Positions 16,662 to 26,315 of a stretch of DNA of 64,000 bases are shown here, piece by piece. The notes beneath the pieces are model-generated. The model was not told the origin of the DNA and ran no database searches. It was given only the letters and a program-made list of their open reading frames with translations. Position 1 is the stretch's first letter; the number at the start of each line of letters is the position of its first letter. The DNA is taken from positions 893,163 to 957,162 of the forward strand of contig NZ_JAPIVS010000002.1 in the NCBI RefSeq assembly GCF_026239695.1. Direction: 5' to 3'. Position numbers and translations under genes: made by a program. Source of the stretch: Pedobacter sp. MC2016-15. Lineage in GTDB: Bacteria > Bacteroidota > Bacteroidia > Sphingobacteriales > Sphingobacteriaceae.

Positions 16662-19247
16662 ATGAAAAGAATATACCAACTTATATTATTGTTGTTGATC
16701 GGGTTACCGACAATGGCCCAGATCAACCGTCCCAAGTCTAATCCAGTCACCCCAAGCCTCAAAGTAAGCGGTACAGATCTAGATTATTTTCAACCTAAAG
16801 AATACATTATAGGAGGAACAACGCTGAGTGGTGCAAAGTTCATTGATAAAGAAGTTATCATTACACTTTCGAAACTAATCAAGGGCGAAAGGATTTTACT
16901 TCCCGGCGAAGCGACCTCCGCTGCAATTAAAACATTATGGGCGCAGGGATTGTTTGATGATGTTGAATTAAATATTGCAAAGCTTGTTGAGGATACAGTT
17001 TATTTTGATATCCAGGTAGTTGAGCGACCTCGGTTAAGTTCCTTTGAACTAAACGGACTGAGTAAATCCCAGAAAACTGACGTTACCGAAAAGCTGAATT
17101 CAAAATCAGGAAAGACGATCATCAACGAAAATACATACAATAGTACGACTACAATTATCAATAAATATCTTGCCGAAAAAGGCTATTTCTTTACCAATAT
17201 TGAATATAAAACCAAGCCTGATCCGAACATGGAAAACGGGGTGGTTTTACAGGTGTTTGTAGACAAAGGGCGTAAGGTGAAGGTACATGACATCGAGTTT
17301 ACCGGAAACAAGAATTTTAAGCCTGCTCAGTTGCGTAAGTTCATGAAGAAAACCAAGAAAATGGCTTTTTACAAGATCTTTGGTCCAGGTAAATTCAGTA
17401 AAGAGAAATACGCGGAAGATAAAGAGAAGCTGGTAGCCAAAATGCAGGAGAAAGGTTACCGTGATGCGACGATTATCAGTGACACGACTTACAGACACAA
17501 TGAGAAATCGGTTGGTATAAAGATCGATCTCTACGAAGGACCGAAATATTATGTAGGAAATATTACCTGGGCAGGAAACGCCAAATATGCGACGAAGGAC
17601 TTGATGAAAGTGCTGGCTATCGAAAAAGGGGATATCTTCAGTGAAGAAAAACTGAATGTAAAACTGCATGGTAACGGAGCTGAAAGCGATGACGTTTCCA
17701 GTGTATACCTGAATGATGGTTATCTAACATTTAACGTAGAGCCGGTTCAAACGAAAATTTATAATGATACTGTAGACCTTGAGATCAGGATCTATGAAGG
17801 CCCGCAGTATACCAACAGCAGGATCACTGTAAAAGGTAATACCATCACAAATGACAGGGTTGTTTTACGTGCAGTGCGTACAAGACCTGGTGATAAATTC
17901 TCCAAAGAATTACTGGTACGTACGGTACGTGATATCGGTCAGTTAGGAAACTTTGATGAGTCTAAAACTGTTCCGACACCTAAGCCAAATCCTGCAGATG
18001 GTACAGTAGATATTGAGTACGCTGTAGAAGAAAAACCTTCAGATCAGGTAGAATTATCAGGTGGTTTTGGTGGTGGCCGTGTAATCGGAACTATCGGACT
18101 TACCTTTAATAACTTCTCACTGAGAAACCTGTTTAACCCAAAAGCTTACAAACCACTGCCTAAAGGTGATGGACAGAAATTGAGTCTTCGTGGACAAACC
18201 AACGGTAGTTTCTACCAGTCGTACAGTTTCTCTTTCTCTGAGCCATGGCTGGGTGGTAAAAAACCGGTGAGTTTTGGTCTGAGTGCCTTTACGTCATTAC
18301 AGTCTTATGGTTCAAGCTATGATTCTAACAACAATCCAATCAATGGACAAAGAATCCGTTTGAATGGTGTTACCGTAAGTTTGGGTAGAGTATTGAAGTG
18401 GCCTGATAACTATTTCCAGTTAACTCACTCGATCAATGCACAACAATATATTTTGAATAACTATCCTGGATATTTGTTTTCTACCGGTACATCATATAAC
18501 TTCAACTTAACACAAGAGCTGAGCAGGGACTCAAGAAATTCACCGATCTTCCCAACTGAAGGTTCTTATTTCAAGTTTACGATACAAGCAACGCCACCTT
18601 ATTCGTTATTTAACAATACGAACTATGCAACGGCTTCAGATAAACAGAAGTACAGATTTACGGAATACCATAAATGGAAATTTGAAGGACAATGGTTCCA
18701 GAGACTTGCCGGTAAATTTGTAGTAAAAGCACAGGCACAGTTTGGCTTCCTGGGTTCATACAACCAGGCGGTAGGTCAGTCTGCATTTGAAAGGTTTAAA
18801 CTGGGTGGTGATGGTATGCAGGGATTTGACTTCCTTCAGGGCTCAGAGCTGATCACAATGCGTGGTTATGCAAACAACGTGGTGATCCCGGCTACAGCAA
18901 CGACATCTGCTCAGGCTAATACTGCTTACAATTCAGGTAGTCCGATTTTCAGTAAATATGTAATGGAGATCAGATATCCGGTAATTGCTAGTCAGCAGGC
19001 TACAGCTTACCTGATTGGTTTTGCAGAGGGTGGTAATACCTGGAACAAGTTCTCGGATTATAATCCTTTTAACATTAGAAGGTCTGCAGGTATTGGAGCA
19101 AGGATATTTTTACCGATATTTGGAATGTTGGGAATTGACTACGGACATGCATTTGATGCGATTCCAAGTTCAAGTGGTGTGATCCAGGATAACGGTAAGC
19201 AATCCTTTACATTTAGTATCGCTCAGCAATTGGGTGGATTTAATTAA
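16662..19247 (+). CDS. bamA: outer membrane assembly factor BamA (Omp85)
   Basis: This 861-residue protein has a signal peptide (cut near PTMAQ). POTRA repeats occupy roughly residues 70-440 (for example IEFTGNKNFKPAQLRKF and YEGPKYYVGNITWAGN), then a C-terminal 16-strand barrel. The barrel holds GDGMQGFDFLQG and ends GQQ-type in FTFSIAQQLGGFN. It folds and inserts outer-membrane barrels, with BamD as lipoprotein partner (gene at 62592 in this window). Two Skp-like chaperone genes follow directly. Confidence 0.93.
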   Translation: MKRIYQLILLLLIGLPTMAQINRPKSNPVTPSLKVSGTDLDYFQPKEYIIGGTTLSGAKFIDKEVIITLSKLIKGERILLPGEATSAAIKTLWAQGLFDDVELNIAKLVEDTVYFDIQVVERPRLSSFELNGLSKSQKTDVTEKLNSKSGKTIINENTYNSTTTIINKYLAEKGYFFTNIEYKTKPDPNMENGVVLQVFVDKGRKVKVHDIEFTGNKNFKPAQLRKFMKKTKKMAFYKIFGPGKFSKEKYAEDKEKLVAKMQEKGYRDATIISDTTYRHNEKSVGIKIDLYEGPKYYVGNITWAGNAKYATKDLMKVLAIEKGDIFSEEKLNVKLHGNGAESDDVSSVYLNDGYLTFNVEPVQTKIYNDTVDLEIRIYEGPQYTNSRITVKGNTITNDRVVLRAVRTRPGDKFSKELLVRTVRDIGQLGNFDESKTVPTPKPNPADGTVDIEYAVEEKPSDQVELSGGFGGGRVIGTIGLTFNNFSLRNLFNPKAYKPLPKGDGQKLSLRGQTNGSFYQSYSFSFSEPWLGGKKPVSFGLSAFTSLQSYGSSYDSNNNPINGQRIRLNGVTVSLGRVLKWPDNYFQLTHSINAQQYILNNYPGYLFSTGTSYNFNLTQELSRDSRNSPIFPTEGSYFKFTIQATPPYSLFNNTNYATASDKQKYRFTEYHKWKFEGQWFQRLAGKFVVKAQAQFGFLGSYNQAVGQSAFERFKLGGDGMQGFDFLQGSELITMRGYANNVVIPATATTSAQANTAYNSGSPIFSKYVMEIRYPVIASQQATAYLIGFAEGGNTWNKFSDYNPFNIRRSAGIGARIFLPIFGMLGIDYGHAFDAIPSSSGVIQDNGKQSFTFSIAQQLGGFN

Positions 19248-19278
19248 TACATTACCTATAAAAACAAAAAACACACAG

Positions 19279-19809
19279 ATGAAAAAGGTTATTTTAATCG
19301 GGTTTTTAATGTTCGCAACATCTGCTGTCTTTGCACAGAAGTTTGCGTATGTTGATACAGAATATATTCTCAAAAACCTACCTGAATACAAATCGTCGCT
19401 AAATCAGCTGAACACTTTGTCGCAGCAATTCCAGAAGGAATCTGATGCCAATTTCACAGCTATAGATAAGATGTATAAGGCGTACCAGGCTGACCAGGTT
19501 TTGCTGACTGATGACATGCGCAAACGCAGAGAGAATGATATCATTGAAAAGGAAAAAGATGCAAAGGAATACCAGCGCCAGAAGTTTGGCCCCGAGGGAG
19601 AGCTGTTCCAAACGCGTACAAAATTATTGAAACCTATTCAGGATAAAGTAACAAAGGTAATTGCCGATCTTGCAAAAACTAAGTTCCTCGATTTCATTTT
19701 TGACAAAAGCAGTGAATCTACGATGATGATTTACTCCAGCAGCAACTATGATTTGAGTAATGACGTAATCATCAGATTGGGATACAAACCAAACGCATCA
19801 GTAAAATAG
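19279..19809 (+). CDS. OmpH/Skp-family periplasmic chaperone, first copy
   Basis: This 176-residue protein has a signal peptide (cut near AVFAQ) and then KFAYVDTEYILKNLPEYK, the OmpH N-terminal strand. A long charged coiled coil follows (about 45-125), as in Skp, which holds unfolded barrel proteins in the periplasm. ATG 19279 is chosen over the ATG at 19234, which overlaps bamA and would put 15 polar residues before the signal sequence. A second, diverged copy follows after 42 bp. Confidence 0.9.
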   Translation: MKKVILIGFLMFATSAVFAQKFAYVDTEYILKNLPEYKSSLNQLNTLSQQFQKESDANFTAIDKMYKAYQADQVLLTDDMRKRRENDIIEKEKDAKEYQRQKFGPEGELFQTRTKLLKPIQDKVTKVIADLAKTKFLDFIFDKSSESTMMIYSSSNYDLSNDVIIRLGYKPNASVK

Positions 19810-19851
19810 ACACACCTAAATAAATATTAAAACACAATTAGAACAATAGAA

Positions 19852-20433
19852 ATGAGAAAGTTAATTAACGTATTTTTTGTGGCAGCTGGCTTAGTGTTTA
19901 CTGCTAATGTTGCAAGTGCTCAGCAAAAAATTGCACACATTGATTCTGAAGCGATTTTCGCAGCAATGCCGGAAGCCAAAACAGCATCTACTACTTTAGA
20001 AGCGCTGCAAAAACAGAAACAAACTGAGATTGAAAAAATGCAAACTGAGTACCAGACTAAATACGAAGCTGCAGTTGCAAAAAACAAAACGCTAAGTGAA
20101 GCAAACAAAGAAACTGTTGGTAAAGAATTACAGGCAATGGGTGCTGAATTGGATGATATGAAAAAACGTATCACTGAATCTACTCAAAAGGCTCAACAGG
20201 ATATTGCTACTAAACAAGGTGAATTACTTGCACCTTTGAACACTAAATTTATCAATGCTGTTAAAGCAGTAGCTAAAGAAAAAGGCTTTGCTTATATTTT
20301 TGATATCTCTGCTCAGCAAGGTGCAAACAACCTGCTGGCATGGGAAGGTGGTGATGATGTTACTGCTGCCGTTAGAACTAAATTAGGTATTTCTGGAACT
20401 GCAGCTCCTGCAGCAGCAGCTCCGAAAAAATAG
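19852..20433 (+). CDS. OmpH/Skp-family periplasmic chaperone, second copy
   Basis: This 193-residue protein has a signal peptide cut near ASAQ, the motif QKIAHIDSEAIFAAMPEAK, a strongly charged coiled coil (45-125), and an Ala/Pro-rich tail ending in two lysines. It is paralogous to the preceding gene but clearly diverged, most likely another client-holding chaperone for BamA. It is the last gene before a strong terminator, closing the envelope operon. Confidence 0.9.
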   Translation: MRKLINVFFVAAGLVFTANVASAQQKIAHIDSEAIFAAMPEAKTASTTLEALQKQKQTEIEKMQTEYQTKYEAAVAKNKTLSEANKETVGKELQAMGAELDDMKKRITESTQKAQQDIATKQGELLAPLNTKFINAVKAVAKEKGFAYIFDISAQQGANNLLAWEGGDDVTAAVRTKLGISGTAAPAAAAPKK

Positions 20434-20455
20434 TCCTCAAAAAATGATTAAATTG

Positions 20456-20489
20456 CGGAACCAGGTATATACCTGGTTCCGTTTTTTTT
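20456..20489 (+). terminator. intrinsic terminator of the bamA-ompH operon
   Basis: A perfect 26-bp palindrome (20456-20481, arms CGGAACCAGGTAT) is followed by eight T. The T-tract ends 3 nt before the murI start codon. Confidence 0.9.
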
Positions 20490-20492
20490 GCT

Positions 20493-21317
20493 ATGAATGT
20501 TACAAAATCTATAGGTATTTTTGATTCAGGATATGGTGGCCTGACGGTCTTTAAATCAATTGCCGAGCGGCTGCCTGATTATAACTATATCTATATGGGC
20601 GACAATGCGCGATCACCATATGGAGATCACTCTTTTGAAACCGTATACCAGTATACTCTGGAGTGTGTGGAATGGTTGTTTGCCCAGGGGTGTCCCCTGG
20701 TGATTCTGGCCTGTAATACGGCATCTGCAAAAGCCCTTCGTACCATTCAGCAGAAGGTGCTTCCTTTTAAATATCCCGACCACCGCGTGCTGGGGGTCAT
20801 CAGGCCTACGGCCGAAGTGATTGGCAATTATACTGAAACGAATACCATAGGGGTGATGGGTACCCGGGGAACAGTAAACTCCGAATCTTATCCCATCGAG
20901 ATCAGTCATTTTTTTCCGGAACTGGAAGTCTTCCAGCAGAGCTGCCCACTTTGGGTACCCCTTATTGAGAACAACGAACATATCAATCCCGGAGCCGATT
21001 ATTTTGTTCAGAAATATGTGGATGCGCTATTGACTAAATCAGCAGCTATTGATACGATCCTGCTTGCCTGCACGCATTACCCATTACTTGTTCCCAAGTT
21101 AAGCAAAGTACTCCCTGAAGGCTTTAAACTGGTGGCACAGGGAGACATTGTTGCCTCCAGTCTCGCAGATTATTTAGATCGTCATCCTGAGATGGAATCC
21201 AGGCTGGGAAAAGAGAATAGAAAACAATTTTTCACCTCCGGAGATGAACAGGTTTTTAATCAGAATGCTTCTATTTTTTTTGATGCTCATGTCGTTTCTG
21301 CACGTGTTCGGTGGTGA
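20493..21317 (+). CDS. murI: glutamate racemase
   Basis: This 274-residue cytosolic enzyme makes D-glutamate for peptidoglycan. Conserved features are IGIFDSGYGGLTV (D11), catalytic Cys C74 in LACNTASAKAL, and the second Cys in LLACTHYPLLVPKL near 190. The start ATG is only 3 nt beyond the terminator T-tract of the previous operon. The gene therefore must use a leaderless or very short-leader transcript or depend on read-through. The length is normal. Confidence 0.92.
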   Translation: MNVTKSIGIFDSGYGGLTVFKSIAERLPDYNYIYMGDNARSPYGDHSFETVYQYTLECVEWLFAQGCPLVILACNTASAKALRTIQQKVLPFKYPDHRVLGVIRPTAEVIGNYTETNTIGVMGTRGTVNSESYPIEISHFFPELEVFQQSCPLWVPLIENNEHINPGADYFVQKYVDALLTKSAAIDTILLACTHYPLLVPKLSKVLPEGFKLVAQGDIVASSLADYLDRHPEMESRLGKENRKQFFTSGDEQVFNQNASIFFDAHVVSARVRW

Positions 21318-21475
21318 TCAGGCGGGCAATTCGTAGTTATAACGTCAAATTAATTTTGGACAATTTAGCTAAACCGTTTTAAAACGCATTTTTAGCGAGA
21401 TTAGAGCAGTTTTTATTCCTCAGTCAATTGAAAGAAAGATTGTATTTCTTTCTAGGTTCATACTATTATTAACTC

Positions 21476-21483
21476 TAAATTTG
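21476..21483 (+). promoter_or_regulatory. -7 box of the purF-like gene
   Basis: TAAATTTG matches TAnnTTTG and ends 18 nt before the ATG at 21502. Just upstream, GAAAGAAA-N7-TTTCTTTC (about 21430-21452) is a small inverted repeat of unknown role. Confidence 0.45.
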
Positions 21484-21501
21484 CGGCTCAAACCACAAAC
21501 A

Positions 21502-23403
21502 ATGAGTGACTCGATAAAACACGAATGCGGAATTGCTTTTATCCGTCTTTTAAAACCGCTCTCATTCTACCAAAAAAAATACGGTACTGCGCTTTATGGC
21601 CTGAATAAGCTGTATCTTTTAATGGAGAAACAACACAACAGGGGGCAGGACGGCGCAGGAATTGCAACAATCAAATTAGATGTAAAACCAGGACACCGTT
21701 ACATCAGCCGTTACAGGTCGATGGCCCAGAATGCAGTTGCAGATATCTTCGGATATGTACACAGCAAATTCGTAGACATCCAGAATGAAACTCCTGAATT
21801 GATGCAGGATGCGGAATGGCTCAAACAAAATGTTAGTTTTATCGGCGAAGTATTAATGGGCCACCTGCGTTATGGTACCCATGGACAAAACTCCATTGAG
21901 AACTGCCATCCTTTTCTTCGTCAGAATAACTGGATGACGCGTAACCTGGTGATTGCCGGAAACTTTAACATGACCAATGTTGATGAACTGCTGGAGCAGC
22001 TTTATGAGTTGGGTCAGCATCCCAAAGAGCAGGCAGATACTGTAACTGTTTTAGAGAAAATCGGACACTTCCTCGATGACGAGAATCAGGATCTTTTTGA
22101 TACTTACAAAAAAGAAGGATTGTCTAACGTGGAGATCACTCACAAAATATCTGATAATCTAAATATCGCAAATATTCTTCGCCGCTCGGCAAAAACCTGG
22201 GATGGTGGTTACGCCATGTCCGGTATCGTTGGTAACGGTGACGCTTTCTTTATGCGTGATCCTTCGGGAATCCGCCCGGCCTACTACTATCAGGATGATG
22301 AAATCGTTGTAGGAGCCTCAGAGCGTCCTGCAATTCAGACTGCTTTCAACATTCCTTTTGGTGAGGTGAAAGAAGTTCTTCCGGGACATGCCCTGATTGT
22401 AAAAAAGGATGGTACAGTAAGTATGGAGCAGTTTAGAGAACCTCTTGAAAAAAGATCATGTTCTTTTGAACGTATCTACTTCTCCCGCGGAAGTGATGCA
22501 GAAATTTATACTGAAAGAAAAGAATTGGGTAAATTACTGATTGATCAGATTCTTGCATCAGTGAAATCTGATCTTAAAAATACAGTGTTTTCTTTCATTC
22601 CTAATACCGCTGAAATTTCTTTCTACGGTTTAGTTGATGGCTTACATGAACATATCAGAAAAATCCAGAAAGAAACACTGATTGAGCGTAAGGAAAACCT
22701 TAGCACAGAAGAATTGGATGAGTTACTTTCCATGACTCCAAGGGTAGAGAAGCTGGCGATCAAAGACGTTAAATTGCGTACTTTCATTACTGCTGATGCA
22801 GACCGTAAGGAAATGGTAGCACACGTCTATGACACTACCTATGGTGTCATCAAAAATGACGTTGATACTCTGGTTGCTGTTGATGATTCGATTGTAAGAG
22901 GTACTACACTGAGACAAAGTATCATCAAGATCATTGACAGACTGCATCCTAAGAAGATCATCATTGTATCTTCGGCACCTCAAATACGCTATCCTGACTG
23001 TTATGGTATTGACATGTCTAAGATGGGTCAGTTTGTAGCTTTTGAAGCGGCAATTCAGTTGCTGAAAGAGCGTGGAATGGCGCATATCATTGATGAGGTT
23101 TATGAAAAGTGTAAGGCCTCTTTATTGTTGCCAAAAGATCAGATCGTAAACCATGTAAAAGAAATATACAGACCGTTTAAACAGGAAGAGATCTCGGCAC
23201 AAATTGCGAAGATCATCACTCCTAAAGAAACGGTTGCAGATGTAGAAGTAATCTATCAGACCCTGGATAATCTGCATGCTGCAATTCCTAATCATAAGGG
23301 CGACTGGTATTTTTCTGGTAATTATCCAACTCCTGGTGGTAATAAGGTGGTAAATAAAGCCTTTGTTAACTGGAAAGAAGGAAGCAACCAGAGAGCTTAC
23401 TAA
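21502..23403 (+). CDS. amidophosphoribosyltransferase-like protein, long Bacteroidota form
   Basis: This 633-residue protein joins a class II glutamine amidotransferase domain to a phosphoribosyltransferase domain, as in PurF. An 8-residue propeptide precedes Cys9 (HECGIAF), the expected nucleophile after self-processing. HNRGQDGAG, RYGTHG and DPSGIRPAYY are present. The PRPP motif VAVDDSIVRGTT lies near 456-467. It is about 130 residues longer than ordinary PurF, with insertions between the domains. Bacteroidota often carry this long form besides a normal PurF, so its true substrate is open. The TTG at 21481 was rejected as start because it lies in the promoter. Confidence 0.82.
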   Translation: MSDSIKHECGIAFIRLLKPLSFYQKKYGTALYGLNKLYLLMEKQHNRGQDGAGIATIKLDVKPGHRYISRYRSMAQNAVADIFGYVHSKFVDIQNETPELMQDAEWLKQNVSFIGEVLMGHLRYGTHGQNSIENCHPFLRQNNWMTRNLVIAGNFNMTNVDELLEQLYELGQHPKEQADTVTVLEKIGHFLDDENQDLFDTYKKEGLSNVEITHKISDNLNIANILRRSAKTWDGGYAMSGIVGNGDAFFMRDPSGIRPAYYYQDDEIVVGASERPAIQTAFNIPFGEVKEVLPGHALIVKKDGTVSMEQFREPLEKRSCSFERIYFSRGSDAEIYTERKELGKLLIDQILASVKSDLKNTVFSFIPNTAEISFYGLVDGLHEHIRKIQKETLIERKENLSTEELDELLSMTPRVEKLAIKDVKLRTFITADADRKEMVAHVYDTTYGVIKNDVDTLVAVDDSIVRGTTLRQSIIKIIDRLHPKKIIIVSSAPQIRYPDCYGIDMSKMGQFVAFEAAIQLLKERGMAHIIDEVYEKCKASLLLPKDQIVNHVKEIYRPFKQEEISAQIAKIITPKETVADVEVIYQTLDNLHAAIPNHKGDWYFSGNYPTPGGNKVVNKAFVNWKEGSNQRAY

Positions 23404-23440
23404 AGAATCTGAAGCCGTGTTCTATGGCGCTAATAAAAAA

Positions 23441-23469
23441 GGTATTGTGATTTCACAATACCTTTTTTT
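23441..23469. terminator. bidirectional terminator between the purF-like gene and lysE
   Basis: GGTATTGTG pairs with CACAATACC around ATTT, preceded by six A and followed by seven T, so it works for both convergent genes. Confidence 0.85.
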
Positions 23470-24094
23470 ATTTGTAGTACTTGGTGAGTACTTCCAGAAA
23501 GATACGCATTGCGAAAATGATGATTACTGCCCCGGCTACCCTGTTGAGTACTTTGATATTTTTCTCCTTGATCCTGTATCTCAGTTTTGCAGCATAATAG
23601 GTTTTCAGGGAATCAACAAACAGCTGTGTAGCCATTGCGATCACAAAAAATACAATCTTTTCATTTAATGCGTAGTGTAACTGCGCGGAAACGAAGCCCC
23701 CTACACCCACCCAAAACATAAGGGTAGTGGGTGACAGCAGGCACATCAGGAAGCCCTTCAGGATATAACCGCTTCTGCTTACTTTGAGTATTTCTGAGAT
23801 CTCGTAGTTAATTTTTACTTTACTGACCAGGTAGTATATACCTATACCCAAAAGAAAAAGGCCACCAACTATCCCCACATATTTATTGTATGCAGGGTTG
23901 TAATTCACGAACTGAGAGCTAAAGATCGTAAAAGTAATAAATATGATGTCACTCAGTACTACTCCTATTGCCAGAGAAAAGCCGGCTTTGAAACCTTTTT
24001 CTATACTGGTCTTTATCATGGAAAAGAAAACAGGCCCTGTTAAAAACGAAAACAAAATACCCGCACCAATCCCCTGTAATATTGCTTCAATCAT
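23468..24094 (-). CDS. LysE/RhtB-family exporter
   Basis: This 208-residue inner-membrane protein has six hydrophobic segments and the family N-terminus ILQGIGAGILFSFLTGPVFF, with GFKAGFSLAIGVVLSDIIFI after it. The family exports amino acids such as lysine, threonine or homoserine lactones. The substrate cannot be assigned. Its 3' end reaches into the shared terminator with the purF-like gene. Confidence 0.85.
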   Translation of the reverse strand: MIEAILQGIGAGILFSFLTGPVFFSMIKTSIEKGFKAGFSLAIGVVLSDIIFITFTIFSSQFVNYNPAYNKYVGIVGGLFLLGIGIYYLVSKVKINYEISEILKVSRSGYILKGFLMCLLSPTTLMFWVGVGGFVSAQLHYALNEKIVFFVIAMATQLFVDSLKTYYAAKLRYRIKEKNIKVLNRVAGAVIIIFAMRIFLEVLTKYYK

Positions 24095-24243
24095 TCAACT
24101 CATTCTATTTCGTGCTAATATCCGATTTAAATATATAAGTAGTCCCATTTTTTTTCCTTCATTTATTGTGCTCTATCTGCATTTTATCAAACAGTTTATT
24201 TTATTTATGTTTATAAACTCAAACTTTGCAGCAACCAATTTAT

Positions 24244-25851
24244 ATGGATAACAATACACAAAAAAACTATGGGACAGCCTTGTACACAATTATTACGGTG
24301 TTCTTTTTCTGGGGATTTGTGGCCGCGTCAAATGGGATATTTATTCCTTTTTGCAAGACCCATTTCAACCTTACACAATTTGAATCGCAGCTGATTGATT
24401 TTACTTTCTACGGCGGTTATTTTATTGGCTCACTGATTCTGTACTTTGCCTCCCAGGCCAGTAAAGTCGATATTCTGAATAAAATGGGGTATAAAAACGG
24501 GATTATCGCCGGACTTGCTATCTCTGCATGTGGGGCATTACTGATGGTGCCTGCGGTACATTCAGGCTCCTTTATCTTTATCCTTGTTGCGTTTTTTGTC
24601 ATCGCAATAGGCTTTTCCCTGCAGCAGACAGCTGCCCAGCCCTTCGTGGTAGCACTTGGAGCCCCTGAAAGCGGCACACACAGGTTAAACCTTGCTGGCG
24701 GTGTCAATAACTTTGGTGGCTTAATGGGGCCGGTGATCGTGAGTATAGTGCTTTTCGGCTCCGCAAGCGATGCCGTAGCTAAAGTCGTTGATATCGCTTC
24801 AATTACCACCTTATACTACGCCCTGGCCGGACTATTTCTGCTGGTAGCAGGCTTTTATGCGATCAGCGACCTGCCAAAGGTAACCAGTGATGAACAACTG
24901 GAGGCCAGTCCAAAATCAAACGGACCTCTGGTAGTAATTATTCTCGGTTTTCTGATGGTGCTTGCTGCGCAACCCTTATCACGCCTCACAGGTGTTGCAG
25001 AAGCTAATTTTGTATATTCCTCACTGGTGATCATTATTGGTGCATTACTTTTCGTTTATGTAAAGAAAAAAGACAATTTAAATCAGTGGGGTGCTATGCA
25101 ATATCCGCAACTCATTCTGGGAATGATTGCCCTTTTTACTTATGTAGGTGTAGAGGTGACCATCCAGAGTAACCTTGGTGCCCTGCTCAACCTGAAAGAG
25201 TTTGGCGGTTTCCGTGAATCCGATATTCAACCTTATATTGCCTTGTACTGGGGAAGTATGATGGTAGGCCGGTGGACGGGCGCTGTAAGTGCATTTAGTC
25301 TCAGCAGGGTAGCCAAAATCGTACTCACTGTCATTGTTCCTTTTGTTGCCTTCGGTATCATCCTTTTAGTAAACCATCTGACAGGAACCGATGTAAGCAA
25401 CCTCTATATCTATGGTATTTGCGTAGCGATACTCGTGGTAGGGTTTTTTATTGGACAGGAAAAGCCGGCAAAAACGATGGCTATATTTTCTACTCTTGGC
25501 GTAATCGCGATGATTGTAGGCCTGCTGAACACGGGTGAAGTAGCTACGCTGGCCTTTATTAGTGGTGGTTTATGCTGTTCTATTATGTGGCCATCTATCT
25601 TTGCACTGTCGATCACCGGACTGGGAAAATATACCAGTCAGGGTTCTTCATTTCTGATCATGATGATTCTTGGCGGAGCTATTCTGCCTCCTGTACAGGG
25701 TAAGCTTGCTGATGCGCAGGGGATACACCACTCGTATATTATTCCTGCAATCGGTTTTGCTTATCTGATTTTCTTTGCCTGGAAAGTGAGTGCCGTACTA
25801 AAGAAACAAGGTATCAATTTAGAGAGTATTGCAGCGGAGGGAGGTCACTAA
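24244..25851 (+). CDS. sugar MFS transporter, FucP/GluP-like
   Basis: This 535-residue major-facilitator permease has 12 predicted membrane segments. The start [19 protein letters not shown] and [14 protein letters not shown] are typical of the fucose/glucose-galactose:H+ symporter group. It is longer than E. coli FucP, with a loop near 215-225. ATG 24244 is used because the TTG at 24226 overlaps an AAACTTTG promoter-like box. It ends with a strong GGAGGGAGGT stretch, and its stop codon directly abuts the TTG start of the deaminase gene. Confidence 0.85.
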   Translation: MDNNTQKNYGTALYTIITVFFFWGFVAASNGIFIPFCKTHFNLTQFESQLIDFTFYGGYFIGSLILYFASQASKVDILNKMGYKNGIIAGLAISACGALLMVPAVHSGSFIFILVAFFVIAIGFSLQQTAAQPFVVALGAPESGTHRLNLAGGVNNFGGLMGPVIVSIVLFGSASDAVAKVVDIASITTLYYALAGLFLLVAGFYAISDLPKVTSDEQLEASPKSNGPLVVIILGFLMVLAAQPLSRLTGVAEANFVYSSLVIIIGALLFVYVKKKDNLNQWGAMQYPQLILGMIALFTYVGVEVTIQSNLGALLNLKEFGGFRESDIQPYIALYWGSMMVGRWTGAVSAFSLSRVAKIVLTVIVPFVAFGIILLVNHLTGTDVSNLYIYGICVAILVVGFFIGQEKPAKTMAIFSTLGVIAMIVGLLNTGEVATLAFISGGLCCSIMWPSIFALSITGLGKYTSQGSSFLIMMILGGAILPPVQGKLADAQGIHHSYIIPAIGFAYLIFFAWKVSAVLKKQGINLESIAAEGGH

Positions 25852-26307
25852 TTGGTACGTATAAAACCTGGATTTGATGATATTTATATGAACCTGGCGG
25901 TGGATCTTGCTGCCAGGTCTCATTGTGTAAGGGCACAGGTAGGAGCCGTGCTCACCAAAGATACCCGTATTATTTCTATAGGATACAATGGCCCTCCGGC
26001 CGGGACCCACAATTGTGATGAGGAATGGCCTGATACCGGTTGTGCGCGGGATTCCAAGGGAAGTTGTTCTCTGGCCCTTCATGCAGAGGAAAATGCAATT
26101 CTTTATGCTGCCAGAAACGGATCTAAACTTGAAGGCGGAACATTGTATACAACACTCTCCCCATGTATTGCCTGTGCAAGGCTGATCCTGTCCTCAGGCA
26201 TTAAAGTAGTGTTTTATAAAGACTCCTATGCAGCCTATAAAGGACTGCCCAGTGATGAAGGTGTAGATTTCCTAAAAAGATTCGGTGTTGAGGTGAATAA
26301 ATACTAA
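25852..26307 (+). CDS. deoxycytidylate (dCMP) deaminase family protein
   Basis: This 151-residue zinc deaminase has H77-A-E79 and P-C105-xx-C108, plus the Cys-rich loop [16 protein letters not shown] seen in dCMP deaminases (ComEB-like). It converts dCMP to dUMP, feeding thymidylate synthesis. The start is TTG 25852, immediately after the MFS stop. The first 12 residues ([12 protein letters not shown]) belong to the family's conserved N-terminus, and a strong GGAGGGAGG precedes it, so the next ATG is less likely. Its last codons hold the guaA -7 box. Confidence 0.86.
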   Translation: MVRIKPGFDDIYMNLAVDLAARSHCVRAQVGAVLTKDTRIISIGYNGPPAGTHNCDEEWPDTGCARDSKGSCSLALHAEENAILYAARNGSKLEGGTLYTTLSPCIACARLILSSGIKVVFYKDSYAAYKGLPSDEGVDFLKRFGVEVNKY

Positions 26308-26312
26308 CTTTG
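26305..26312 (+). promoter_or_regulatory. -7 box of guaA, 3 nt from start codon
   Basis: TAACTTTG matches TAnnTTTG. Its first three bases are the stop codon of the deaminase gene, and only GCC separates it from the guaA ATG. Confidence 0.55.
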
Positions 26313-26315
26313 GCC

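Noticed and set aside
19234..19278. Longer N-terminus of the first ompH gene
   Set aside because: It overlaps bamA and would put polar residues before a clear signal peptide.
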